64,000 nt of DNA from Rugosimonospora africana. GTDB taxonomy: Bacteria; Actinomycetota; Actinomycetes; Mycobacteriales; Micromonosporaceae. Below, piece by piece: positions 36,112-44,043 of this stretch (positions are counted from its first letter, which is position 1; each line of letters opens with the position of its first letter). The notes beneath the pieces were generated by a model. It was given only the letters and a program-made list of their open reading frames with translations. It had not been told where the DNA came from and ran no database searches. The stretch spans positions 95,916-159,915 of the forward strand of contig NZ_BONZ01000003.1 in NCBI RefSeq assembly GCF_016862975.1. Direction: 5' to 3'. The position numbers and the translations under genes are program-made.

Positions 36112-37641
36112 ATGAGCGGGTGGGTACTGCCCGATGAGGTGCTTCGGGATGCTCCGACGTACGCTCCGCGGCGCTATGAGCTGGCCGACCTTGAGCTGCT
36201 GCTCTCCGGCGGGTACGCGCCGCTGACCGGGTTCCACGGCCGGACGGAGCTGTCCAGCCTGGCCCGTCGCGGCCGGTTGCCCGACGGCACGTCCTGGCCG
36301 GTGCCGGTGACTCTGGAGGCCCCGACCGCGGTGGTCCGAGCGCTGGACACCAACAATCCCCTGCAGCGGGTGCTTGTGCTCACCGACCCCGAGGGCGCGC
36401 CAGTCGCCGCGGTCGACGCGACCGACATCTGGGCGACGCGTGACGGTATGTCCGGTATCGGTGGCGCCGTGCGGCGGATCGGCGATGGCGGGCACGGGCC
36501 GTTCCGGCGGCTGCGCCGGTCCCCCGAGGAGGTCAGGGCGCTCCTGCCGCCCGGCCGGGTACTCGGAGTGATCACCGACCGGCCGCTGCACCGGCCGCAA
36601 CTGGCCCAGATCGCGCACGCCGCGCGGACTCTGGCCGGTCACCTGCTCGTTCTGATCCCGGTCGCCACCGGCACGCCGGACGGCCTGCCGGCAGAGGCAC
36701 TGGTACGCAGCGTGCTCGCGGCCCGCGACCGGATGCCCCCCGCCACCGTCGTGGCCGTGCCGCTCGCCTCGCACGGCGACGAGATCCGCGACGCGCTGCT
36801 CCGGGCCCGGGTCGCCGGCGCTTACGGGGTCACCCACCTGCTGTCCACCGGCGAGACCATGATGTCCGGCGGTGGCCCACGAGTGATCATTCCGCGCGAG
36901 CTGGCGTACGACAGCCGGGACGGCCAGTGGCGTGGCCGGGACGACATCCCGCCGCGGTTCCGGCGGCTCGCGCTCTCCGGCGAGGAGATCGACAACCTGC
37001 TCGACCGGGGCAGCCCGCTCCCCGAGTGGCACACGCCGCCCGCGGTCGCCCGGGAACTCACCCGGGACCGGCCGCCACGCCGGCACCGCGGGCTGGTCGT
37101 GTTCCTCACCGGCCTGTCCGGCTCGGGCAAGTCGACGATCGCCCGCGGAGTTGCCGACGCACTGCTGGAGACCGGCGAGCGCACGGTCACCACGCTCGAC
37201 GGCGACGTGGTGCGCCGGGAGCTGTCCGCCGGGCTGACCTTCTCGAAGGCCGACCGCGACCTGAACGTCCGGCGCATCGGATGGGTGGCCGCCGAGGTCG
37301 CGCGGCACGGCGGCATGGCGCTGTGCGCCCCGATCGCGCCGTACGCGGCGGCCCGGGCTGCCGCCCGCCAGATGGCCGAGGACGCCGGGGCCGGGTTCGT
37401 GCTGGTACACGTCGCGACTCCGCTGGCGATCTGCGAGGCGCGCGACCGCAAGGGGCTGTACGCGAAGGCCCGGGCCGGCAAGCTCACCGGAATGACCGGG
37501 GTGGACGACCCGTACGAGGAGCCGACCGACGCCGACCTGGTACTGGACACGTCGGAGCTGACCGTCGAGAGTGCGGTGGACTCACTGCTGGACCACCTGG
37601 CCCGGGCGGGCTGGATCGATCCCCGCCGGCAGCCGCGTTAG
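36112..37641 (+). CDS. cysC: ATP-sulfurylase-like/adenylyl-sulfate kinase fusion
   Basis: A 509-residue fusion. Residues 1-320 resemble ATP sulfurylase (PUA-like start YELADLELLLSGGYAPLTGF, then the nucleotidyltransferase fold). The catalytic QxRNPxHxxH signature has become TDRPLHRPQ (about 156-164), so sulfurylase activity is doubtful. Residues 325-509 are an APS kinase with P-loop GLSGSGKST (334-342), TLDGDVVRREL, and the lid KGLYAKARAGKLTGMTG. The product is PAPS. ATG 36112 has AGGGG six bases upstream; an ATG two codons earlier is possible. A PAPS-type sulfotransferase gene is only 730 bases downstream, which suggests a local supply of sulfate donor. Confidence 0.85.
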   Translation: MSGWVLPDEVLRDAPTYAPRRYELADLELLLSGGYAPLTGFHGRTELSSLARRGRLPDGTSWPVPVTLEAPTAVVRALDTNNPLQRVLVLTDPEGAPVAAVDATDIWATRDGMSGIGGAVRRIGDGGHGPFRRLRRSPEEVRALLPPGRVLGVITDRPLHRPQLAQIAHAARTLAGHLLVLIPVATGTPDGLPAEALVRSVLAARDRMPPATVVAVPLASHGDEIRDALLRARVAGAYGVTHLLSTGETMMSGGGPRVIIPRELAYDSRDGQWRGRDDIPPRFRRLALSGEEIDNLLDRGSPLPEWHTPPAVARELTRDRPPRRHRGLVVFLTGLSGSGKSTIARGVADALLETGERTVTTLDGDVVRRELSAGLTFSKADRDLNVRRIGWVAAEVARHGGMALCAPIAPYAAARAAARQMAEDAGAGFVLVHVATPLAICEARDRKGLYAKARAGKLTGMTGVDDPYEEPTDADLVLDTSELTVESAVDSLLDHLARAGWIDPRRQPR

Positions 37642-37684
37642 TCGCCGCCCGGCGGGTTTCGCACAGCCCGCCGCCGCGGGGGCG

Positions 37685-37975
37685 TCAGAGGTCTTGCAGG
37701 ATGCGCAGGGCGCGGGACACCTGGCGCATGGTCGCGGTGTCGGCGATCTCCACCCGGTCGACGAACCAGCGCTTCATCGGCGAGGACAGCCGGTCCGGCA
37801 TGACCACGTAGTCCCCGCACTCCACCGCCAGCGGTGAGTCGCGCAGCCGGTCCTTCTCGACGACCTCGGCGACGAGGATCACCGGGACATCGGTGCCGTT
37901 GTACACATCGGAACTGATCACCAAGCCGAGTCGTTCGCGGGCCCCCTGGATGAGCCAGATCTCGCCGCGCTGCAC
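37685..37975 (-). CDS. MazF/PemK family toxin
   Basis: A 96-residue endoribonuclease-type toxin of the MazF fold: VQRGEIWLIQG at the N-terminus, then RLGLVISSDVYNG, and the C-terminal VDRVEIADTATMRQVSRAL. MazF toxins cut mRNA at short sequences. GTG 37975 has AGGAG four bases upstream. It lies seven bases after the antitoxin stop, the usual antitoxin-toxin order. All parts of the small fold are present, so it is probably intact. Confidence 0.82.
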   Translation of the reverse strand: MQRGEIWLIQGARERLGLVISSDVYNGTDVPVILVAEVVEKDRLRDSPLAVECGDYVVMPDRLSSPMKRWFVDRVEIADTATMRQVSRALRILQDL

Positions 37976-37982
37976 GCCGCTC

Positions 37983-38261
37983 CTATCGGTCGGGATCGCT
38001 CGCCGGCCCCCGCCGACCCGGCACACCATAGATCTCCGCGTCGATCATCGCAATCTCCCGCTCGTCAGCCAGCGCGGCGGTCTCATCGTCCAGTCCGGCC
38101 CGGCGGATCGCGTCGGCATGCGCGTTGAAGATCTCCCGCAGGCTGCGCTCGCGGGCGGCCCGATCGATCCAGGCGGACAGCGACACACCGTCGCGCTGTG
38201 CCCACAATCGGGCCTCGGCGATCGTGTCGTCCGAAAAGGAGAGGGTCACCTTCGCAGTCAT
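37983..38261 (-). CDS. ribbon-helix-helix antitoxin of the MazF pair
   Basis: A 92-residue protein. The first 45 residues form a ribbon-helix-helix domain (AKVTLSFSDDTIAEARLWAQ, then VSLSAWIDRAARE) for DNA binding and autoregulation. The C-terminal half is acidic and unstructured until bound (DETAALADEREIAMIDAEI), as needed to wrap the toxin. ATG 38261 opens the two-gene unit. It converges with the APS-kinase fusion via the toxin gene and is divergent from the sulfotransferase gene. Confidence 0.78.
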   Translation of the reverse strand: MTAKVTLSFSDDTIAEARLWAQRDGVSLSAWIDRAARERSLREIFNAHADAIRRAGLDDETAALADEREIAMIDAEIYGVPGRRGPASDPDR

Positions 38262-38369
38262 ACCGGCGATCCTACCAACGGAACCACCGGGGGTCATCCA
38301 GACTGGCATACCCGGTCACCCCCACCGCCTCCGGTTCGTTAAAGGGGACAGAACCAGACAGGGGGCGCC

Positions 38370-39290
38370 GTGGTACGCGTCATTTTCATCGGCGGCCTCG
38401 GCCGCAGTGGCACCACTCTCCTGGAGCGCGTGCTGGGCGAGTTGCCCGGCGTCTGCACGCTCGGCGAGGTGGTCCACCTGTGGCGGCGAGACCTGTGCGA
38501 CGACGAGCGGTGCGGATGCGGGCGCAGGTTCTCCATCTGCCACTTCTGGCGCAAGGTCGGCGAGCGCGCGTTCGGCGGATGGCACAACATCGACCCGGTA
38601 CGGGTCCTGGCGCTGCGTGACGCCGTCGAGCGCAGCCGGCACATCCCGCGACTGGCCGGCCGGCGGCTGGCGGATCCGCACGGTGAGCTGGTGGCCGAGT
38701 ACGCGAGCTACTACGCCCGGGTGTACCGGGCGGCGGCCCAGACCAGTGGAGCCCAGGTGGTCGTCGACTCGTCCAAGCACGCCTCGCTGGCCTACTGCCT
38801 GCGCTGGTCGGACCAGATCGACCTGCGGGTGGTCCACATGGTCCGGGACAGCCGCGGAGTCGCGTACTCGTGGGGCCGCGCCCAGGGCCGGCCGGCGGCG
38901 ACCGCGACGCCTCCGGACCGGTACCAGCCGGGGCGGGCGGCCATGCTGTGGAACGCGCACAACGCCGCGTTCGAGCTGTTGCGCCGCCGGGGGGTCGCGG
39001 TGCACCGGGTCCGGTACGAGCAGTTGCTCGCCGACCCGGCCGCGACGGTGCGCCGGGTCGCCGAGTTCGCCGGGGTGGACGCCACCGGACCGATGGACTT
39101 CCTGGCCGACGACGCGGTACGGCTGCGCCCGTGCCACGGAGCCGGCGCGAACCCGATGCGATTCGCTACCGGCGAGCTGCCGCTGCGCCGGGACGAGGGG
39201 TGGCGGGCCTGCATCCCGCCCCGGCAGCGCCGGCTGGTGAGCGCGCTGACCGCTCCCCTGCTCACCGTGTACGGCTACGGGAGGGATTGA
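38370..39290 (+). CDS. sulfotransferase family protein
   Basis: A 306-residue PAPS-dependent sulfotransferase (Sulfotransfer_3 type). The 5'-phosphosulfate loop is GLGRSGTTLLERVLGE (9-24). The 3'-phosphate-binding part is VVDSSKHASLAY and LRVVHMVRDSRGVAYSW. A cysteine cluster (LCDDERCGCGRRFSICHFW) is typical of a subfamily of bacterial carbohydrate or lipid sulfotransferases. GTG 38370 follows AGGGGG. The glycosyltransferase starts four bases after its stop, and a PAPS-forming kinase is just upstream, so a sulfated glycan or glycolipid product is likely by inference. Confidence 0.82.
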   Translation: MVRVIFIGGLGRSGTTLLERVLGELPGVCTLGEVVHLWRRDLCDDERCGCGRRFSICHFWRKVGERAFGGWHNIDPVRVLALRDAVERSRHIPRLAGRRLADPHGELVAEYASYYARVYRAAAQTSGAQVVVDSSKHASLAYCLRWSDQIDLRVVHMVRDSRGVAYSWGRAQGRPAATATPPDRYQPGRAAMLWNAHNAAFELLRRRGVAVHRVRYEQLLADPAATVRRVAEFAGVDATGPMDFLADDAVRLRPCHGAGANPMRFATGELPLRRDEGWRACIPPRQRRLVSALTAPLLTVYGYGRD

Positions 39291-39293
39291 GAC

Positions 39294-40244
39294 ATGAAGT
39301 GGCCCTCGGTCGGCGTGGTCGTACCCACCCGGAACCATCCGGACATCCTGCGCCGCGCACTGGCCGCGATCGACGCGCAGACGTACCCGGGTCCGCTGCG
39401 CGTGATCGTCGTGTACGACCAGGCAGAGCCGGACGCCGGGCTCGCCCGGGACGGGGACCGGCCGGTACGCGTACAGGCGAACTCCCGGCGAGCCGGGCTG
39501 GCCGGCGCCCGCAACTCCGGCATCCTCGCCCTGGACACCGAGCTGGTCGCGTTCTGCGACGACGAGGACGAGTGGCGGCCCGGCAAACTCACCGCGCAGG
39601 TCGAGGCGCTGAGCGCGGCGCCGTCGGCCGACCTGGCCAGTTGCGCGATCGAGCTGGCGTACCGGCACCACCGCAGCCCGAGGCTGATCGGCCAGACCCA
39701 CATCGGGCTGGATCGGCTGGCCCGCTCCCCGATCGGCGCGCTGTGCTCGTCGAGCTTCCTGGTCCGGCGTCCGTCTCTGGTCGGCCCGCAGGGTTGCGGG
39801 CTGTTCGCCGAGGACGCCCCGGGCCGCCAGAACGAGGATTGGGACCTGCTCATGCGGGCCGCCCGCCGGGCACCGATCGAGCACGTCGACGAGCCGCTGG
39901 TACGGGTCCGGTGGCGGGCACAGGGGCACTACGGGTACGAGTACGCCGCCCGCATCTCATCGCTGCGCTGGATGATGACCCGGCACCCGGAGATCCGCGG
40001 CTGCGCGCCCGGTGCCGCCCGGCGCCCGGTGTCACCGGTCGGCTGGTCGGCGACTGGTCTGGATCGTCGCGCGGTGCCAGACGCGTCGAGCCAGACCGGT
40101 CGACACGTGAATGGCAACCGGCCGGACACCGGGCGGTACCACTGGGCGGCGATGCGCAACGACTGGTCCGGGCCACGGACGCCACCGGTTTCCCGCGGCG
40201 GCGTTTCGCCGGGTCCGGAAGCCGGGGCACTGTCCCCGGGTTGA
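39294..40244 (+). CDS. family 2 glycosyltransferase, C-terminus apparently altered
   Basis: A 316-residue GT-A fold glycosyltransferase. It starts SVGVVVPTRNHPDILRRAL. The nucleotide-sugar metal site is CDDEDEW (88-94, in place of DxD) and the acceptor loop NEDWDLLMRAARR at about 181. Coding character and similarity fade after residue ~245 (RGCAPGAARRP). A copy of the ~50 bp palindromic repeat (40052-40104) encodes residues ~254-270, and the remaining tail is low-complexity. The tail therefore looks like read-through into non-coding sequence after a repeat insertion or frameshift. The catalytic domain is complete, so it may still act. It is coupled to the sulfotransferase. Confidence 0.72.
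   Translation: MKWPSVGVVVPTRNHPDILRRALAAIDAQTYPGPLRVIVVYDQAEPDAGLARDGDRPVRVQANSRRAGLAGARNSGILALDTELVAFCDDEDEWRPGKLTAQVEALSAAPSADLASCAIELAYRHHRSPRLIGQTHIGLDRLARSPIGALCSSSFLVRRPSLVGPQGCGLFAEDAPGRQNEDWDLLMRAARRAPIEHVDEPLVRVRWRAQGHYGYEYAARISSLRWMMTRHPEIRGCAPGAARRPVSPVGWSATGLDRRAVPDASSQTGRHVNGNRPDTGRYHWAAMRNDWSGPRTPPVSRGGVSPGPEAGALSPG
40052..40104. repeat. ~50-bp dispersed palindromic repeat, copy B
   Basis: Reads GACTGGTCTGGATCGTCGCG ... ACGCGTCGAGCCAGACCGGT with ten-base inverted ends ACTGGTCTGG/CCAGACCGGT. It lies within the 3' end of the glycosyltransferase frame. Confidence 0.75.
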
Positions 40245-40290
40245 TCGGCGGGACGGCGACTTCGTCACACCCTGCGGCTACCGTGGGGCC

Positions 40291-41235
40291 ATGCCCTCGA
40301 TTGATGAGCGTGTCGGCCCCTCAGACGGGGCCGGGCGGGCCGGGCCGCAGCCGGTCGACGAGCGGGTCTATGTCGCCCCCGGCATCGCGCTGCACGTCCG
40401 CCGGTGGCCGGGCGAGTTGCAGCCGTTCCTGCTGGTGCACGGGCTGTCCTCCAACGCCCGGCTCTGGGACGGGGTGGCCCGCGTCCTGTCCGCGGCCGGG
40501 CATCCGGTAACGGCCGTCGACCTACGTTCGCACGGCGAGAGCGACGCGCCCCCAGACGGTTATGACACCGCCACCGCGGCCGAAGATCTCGCCACGCTCG
40601 GCATCCGCGACGCCGTTGTGGCCGGCCAGTCCTGGGGCGGCAACGTGGTGGTCAGCTTCGCCGCCCGGCACCCCGAGTTGGTGGCCGCGCTCGCCCTGGT
40701 CGACGGTGGCTGGCTGGCGCCGTCGACGGAGTTTTCGTCCTGGGAGGCGTGCGAGGCCGCGTTGCGGCCACCGGAGATCGACGGACTGCCGGCCGCCCAG
40801 CTGCGCCGGTACCTGCGCGACACGCACCCGGACTGGTCCGCCGAGGCGCTGGCCGCGACCGAGGCCAACCTTCGGGTGTGGCCCGACGGGTCGCTGAGCC
40901 GCCGGCTGTCGATCGACCGGCATATGCGCATCGTGCGCAGCATGTGGGACGACCCGCCGCAGCCCTACTACCCGGCGATCCAGGTGCCGGTGTTGCTGAT
41001 CCCGGCCCTGCCCGGCGACGCGCGACAGGCGGACGGCCGGCGCGCACGGGTCGAGGCAGCGACCCGGGCGCTGTCCGACGCGACCATCCGCGAATATCCC
41101 GGGGCCGACCACGACCTGCACGCGCAGCACCCCACCGAGCTGGCCCGGGACCTGCTCGGACTGGCCGACCGGGCGGCCGACCGATCCGGGTCGCCGCGCG
41201 GCGTCGGACGCGCCGAGCCGGACGGGTCGTCCTGA
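40291..41235 (+). CDS. alpha/beta hydrolase
   Basis: A 314-residue serine hydrolase. The oxyanion region is LLVHGLSSNARLWDG, the nucleophile elbow GQSWGGNVVV (Ser near residue 114), and the catalytic His is in PGADHDLHAQHP (about 271). Substrate unknown; the family covers esterases, epoxide hydrolases and haloperoxidases. ATG 40291 is the first start ahead of conserved sequence. The last 17 codons (RSGSPRGVGRAEPDGSS) come from a copy of the palindromic repeat. The stop overlaps the next gene's ATG by one base (TGATG). Confidence 0.78.
   Translation: MPSIDERVGPSDGAGRAGPQPVDERVYVAPGIALHVRRWPGELQPFLLVHGLSSNARLWDGVARVLSAAGHPVTAVDLRSHGESDAPPDGYDTATAAEDLATLGIRDAVVAGQSWGGNVVVSFAARHPELVAALALVDGGWLAPSTEFSSWEACEAALRPPEIDGLPAAQLRRYLRDTHPDWSAEALAATEANLRVWPDGSLSRRLSIDRHMRIVRSMWDDPPQPYYPAIQVPVLLIPALPGDARQADGRRARVEAATRALSDATIREYPGADHDLHAQHPTELARDLLGLADRAADRSGSPRGVGRAEPDGSS
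41179..41229. repeat. ~50-bp dispersed palindromic repeat, copy C
   Basis: GACCGATCCGGGTCGCCGCG ... GACGCGCCGAGCCGGACGGG. More diverged than copies A and B, with compensating changes at both ends. It encodes the C-terminus of the alpha/beta hydrolase. Confidence 0.7.
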
Positions 41236-42536
41236 TGGTCCGACTACTCGTCATCATGGGCAGCGGAGAGACCGCGCCCACCATGGTCAAGCCACACCGG
41301 GCCATCTTCGAGCGGCTCGGCGACGGGCCGGCCGTCCTGCTCGACACGCCATACGGGTTCCAGGAAAACGCGAGCGACATCTCCACCCGGGCGGTCGGCT
41401 ACTTCGCGGCCAGCGTGGGCCGGCGGGTCGACGTGGTCTCCTGGCGCACGGCGCCACCGGCCGGGCTGGACCGGGAGCGGGCCCTGGCGGCGTTGGGCGA
41501 TGCGGCCTGGCTCTTCGCCGGACCGGGCAGCCCGACCTATGCGCTGCGCCAGTGGCGGGACACCCCGATCCCGGAGCTGCTGGCCCGCCGGCTGGCCGAG
41601 GGTGGGGTGGTCGTGTTCGCCAGCGCCGCCGCACTGACGCTCGGATCCCACACCGTGCCGGTGTATGAGATCTACAAGGCCGGCGAGAATCCGTCCTGGG
41701 CAGCGGGCCTGGACCTGGTACGGCAGGCGACCGGGCTGCCCGCCGTGGTCATCCCGCACTATGACAACGCCGAGGGCGGGCACCACGACACCCGCTTCTG
41801 CTACCTCGGCGAACGCCGTCTCTCCGCGCTCGAACGCGAGCTGCCGGAGGAGTCGTTCATCCTCGGCGTCGACGAGCACACCGCCGTGCTGCTGGATCTC
41901 GACGCGCGCACCGCGTCGGTGGTCGGCAACGGCACGATGACCATCCGGAAAGCCGGACGCGGCGTGGTGTTCCCGAGCGGCTCGGTGCTCGGGTTCGATG
42001 ACCTGACCGGCGTTGTCGATGCCCCGGTCGCCGCCGGCCAGGCCACTGGCGGGGCGGCCGGCAACGGCCCGACCAACGGTGGCGCGACGAGCGGTGGCGC
42101 GCCCGTCAGCGGGACCGCCACGGTCGTTCCGTCCACCGTGGGCTCGTCGACGACGTCGACCGGCTCGCTGCGCGCCGACGTCGACCGGCTCGACACGCGG
42201 TTCACGGCGGCGTTCTCGGCACGGGACGTCGACGGGTGCGTGGCGGTGATCCTCGACGTGGAGGAGGTGTTGACGGCCTGGGCGGCGGACACCCTGACCT
42301 CAGACGAGGGCGACCACGCGCGGGCCGTGCTGCGCCGGATGGTGGTACGCCTCGGCGAACTCGCCGCGACCGGCACCAGGAGCCTGAAGCCGCTGGTCGG
42401 GGCGCTGTTGGATGTGCGCCGGCAGGCCCGCGAGGAGCGCGACTTCGCGGCCTCGGATCGCATCCGTGATCAACTAGCGGCGGCCGGCGTCGAGGTGCGG
42501 GACACTCCCGACGGAGTGGAGTGGGACCTGCGCTGA
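41235..42536 (+). CDS. S51-like (class I amidotransferase fold) protein fused to a CysRS-like C-terminal domain
   Basis: A 433-residue two-part protein. Residues 1-262 have the peptidase S51/cyanophycinase-like fold: LLVIMGSGETAP at the start, LFAGPGSPTYALRQW, a serine at the nucleophile-elbow position in VVVFASAAALTLGSH, and histidines in IPHYDNAEGGHHDTRF. A Gly/Thr/Ser linker spans about 264-312. Residues 315-433 resemble the helical anticodon-binding and tail region of cysteinyl-tRNA synthetase, ending DFAASDRIRDQLAAAGVEVR and DTPDGVEWDL. No synthetase catalytic domain is present. The domain may bind tRNA-Cys or another RNA; that is inference. A perfect-palindrome terminator follows. Confidence 0.72.
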   Translation: MVRLLVIMGSGETAPTMVKPHRAIFERLGDGPAVLLDTPYGFQENASDISTRAVGYFAASVGRRVDVVSWRTAPPAGLDRERALAALGDAAWLFAGPGSPTYALRQWRDTPIPELLARRLAEGGVVVFASAAALTLGSHTVPVYEIYKAGENPSWAAGLDLVRQATGLPAVVIPHYDNAEGGHHDTRFCYLGERRLSALERELPEESFILGVDEHTAVLLDLDARTASVVGNGTMTIRKAGRGVVFPSGSVLGFDDLTGVVDAPVAAGQATGGAAGNGPTNGGATSGGAPVSGTATVVPSTVGSSTTSTGSLRADVDRLDTRFTAAFSARDVDGCVAVILDVEEVLTAWAADTLTSDEGDHARAVLRRMVVRLGELAATGTRSLKPLVGALLDVRRQAREERDFAASDRIRDQLAAAGVEVRDTPDGVEWDLR

Positions 42537-42594
42537 CCCATCCGCGAGGCCGGGAAGCCTACGGAAAAGGCCGGGAACCCTACGGAACGAGCAC

Positions 42595-42620
42595 GGGGGG
42601 CCCGGAATTCCGGGCCCCCC
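42595..42620. terminator. perfect 26-base palindromic terminator
   Basis: GGGGGGCCCGGAATTCCGGG followed by CCCCCC, self-complementary throughout (13-bp arms, allowing for a small loop). It lies between two convergent genes, the S51-like fusion and icd, and can serve both. Confidence 0.8.
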
Positions 42621-42701
42621 GTAGGGAAGGGACGGACAGGCGATCTTTGCCACCCTGCCCAACGATCACGCCGGGCCCGAGGTTTCGGGGCCGGCAGCCG
42701 A

Positions 42702-43919
42702 TCAGGCGGCGAGCTTGCGCGCCAGGTTGGTGTCCAGCGCGTTCATGAACTCGTCCGTCGACAGCCAGGGTGCGTCCGGCGCGATGAGCAGCGCCAGGTC
42801 CTTGGTCATCTGGCCGCCCTCGACCGTCTCGACGCAGACCTGCTCCAGCTTCTGCGCGAAGTCGGTCACCGCCGGGGTGCCGTCGAGCGCGCCCCGGTGG
42901 GCGAGCCCGCGGGTCCACGCGAAGATCGACGCGATCGGGTTGGTCGACGTCTTCTGGCCCTTCTGCCACTGCCGGTAGTGCCGGGTGACCGTGCCGTGCG
43001 CCGCCTCCGCCTCGACGGTCTTGCCGTCCGGGGTCATCAGCACCGAGGTCATCAGGCCCAGCGAGCCGAAGCCCTGCGCGACCGTGTCGGACTGCACGTC
43101 GCCGTCGTAGTTCTTGGCGGCCCAGACGAAGCCGCCCTCCCACTTCAGCGCGGCGGCCACCATGTCGTCGATGAGGCGGTGCTCGTAGGTGATGCCGGCC
43201 GCGGCGAACTCGGCCGCGAACTCCGCCTCGAACACCTCGGCGAACAGGTCCTTGAACCGGCCGTCGTACGCCTTGAGGATCGTGTTCTTGGTCGACAGAT
43301 ACACCGGGTACTTGCGGGCCAGGCCGTACCGGAACGAGGCCCGCGCGAAGTCACGGATCGACTCGTCGAAGTTGTACATGCCCATCGCGACCCCGCCGCC
43401 GGGGAACTTCGCGATCTCCAGCTCCATCGGAGCGCTGCCGTCCTCCGGCGTGTAGGTGATCGTCACCGTGCCGGGCCCGGGCACCACGAAGTCGGTGGCC
43501 TTGTACTGGTCGCCGTGCGCGTGACGGCCGATGACGATCGGCTTCGTCCAGCCGGGTACCAGCCGGGGCACGTTGGACATGATGATCGGCTCGCGGAAGA
43601 CCACGCCGCCGAGGATGTTGCGGATCGTCCCGTTCGGCGAACGCCACATCTTCTTCAGGCCGAACTCGGCGACCCGGGCCTCGTCCGGAGTGATCGTGGC
43701 GCACTTGACGCCCACCCCATGCCGCTTGATGGCATTGGCGGCATCGATCGTGACCTGGTCGTCGGTCTGATCCCGGTACTCGATGCCCAAGTCGTAATAC
43801 TCCAACTCGACATCCAGGTACGGCAGGATCAGCTGGTCACGAATCTGCTTCCAGATAATCCGGGTCATCTCGTCGCCGTCGAGTTCAACGACGGGGTTGG
43901 TCACCTTGATCTTTGCCAC
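42702..43919 (-). CDS. icd: NADP-dependent isocitrate dehydrogenase
   Basis: A 405-residue homodimeric, eukaryotic-type isocitrate dehydrogenase that oxidises isocitrate to 2-oxoglutarate with NADP+. Substrate residues are in [15 protein letters not shown] (Ser and Asn with arginines) and YDGRFKD. Metal ligands are in [12 protein letters not shown] and NYDGDVQSD, and NADP is bound by [14 protein letters not shown] 43919 is preceded by GGAGGGAG. It has its own regulatory region: a terminator for mdh and then two near-identical palindromes lie upstream, so it is controlled apart from mdh. Confidence 0.95.
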   Translation of the reverse strand: MAKIKVTNPVVELDGDEMTRIIWKQIRDQLILPYLDVELEYYDLGIEYRDQTDDQVTIDAANAIKRHGVGVKCATITPDEARVAEFGLKKMWRSPNGTIRNILGGVVFREPIIMSNVPRLVPGWTKPIVIGRHAHGDQYKATDFVVPGPGTVTITYTPEDGSAPMELEIAKFPGGGVAMGMYNFDESIRDFARASFRYGLARKYPVYLSTKNTILKAYDGRFKDLFAEVFEAEFAAEFAAAGITYEHRLIDDMVAAALKWEGGFVWAAKNYDGDVQSDTVAQGFGSLGLMTSVLMTPDGKTVEAEAAHGTVTRHYRQWQKGQKTSTNPIASIFAWTRGLAHRGALDGTPAVTDFAQKLEQVCVETVEGGQMTKDLALLIAPDAPWLSTDEFMNALDTNLARKLAA

Positions 43920-43954
43920 CGCAGCGCTCTCCCTCCGGAAACCGGGCGCTCAAA

Positions 43955-43991
43955 CAGTACGCTCGTACTGCGAAACAGTACGAGCGTACTG
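43955..43991. promoter_or_regulatory. double palindromic operator upstream of icd
   Basis: CAGTACGCTCGTACTG (43955-43970) and CAGTACGAGCGTACTG (43976-43991) are two 16-bp palindromes, each with 7-bp arms and a two-base centre. The five-base spacer puts the centres 21 bases apart, two helical turns, so bound dimers would sit on the same face. The sites lie 36-72 bases upstream of the icd start. The shape suits a TetR-like or similar dimeric regulator, but no regulator gene is adjacent. Confidence 0.75.
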
Positions 43992-43994
43992 CAC

Positions 43995-44024
43995 GGCGCC
44001 CCGGCAGTTGCCCGCCGGGGCGCC
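43995..44024 (-). terminator. terminator after mdh
   Basis: GGCGCCCCGGC (43995-44005) pairs perfectly with GCCGGGGCGCC (44014-44024) over 11 bases with an eight-base loop. It starts 20 bases past the mdh stop and separates mdh from the icd operator. Confidence 0.75.
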
Positions 44025-44043
44025 GTTCATGAAATTCACGTGC

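Noticed and set aside
42595..42620. Palindrome as a protein operator
   Set aside because: It lies between two convergent stops, so a terminator explains it better.
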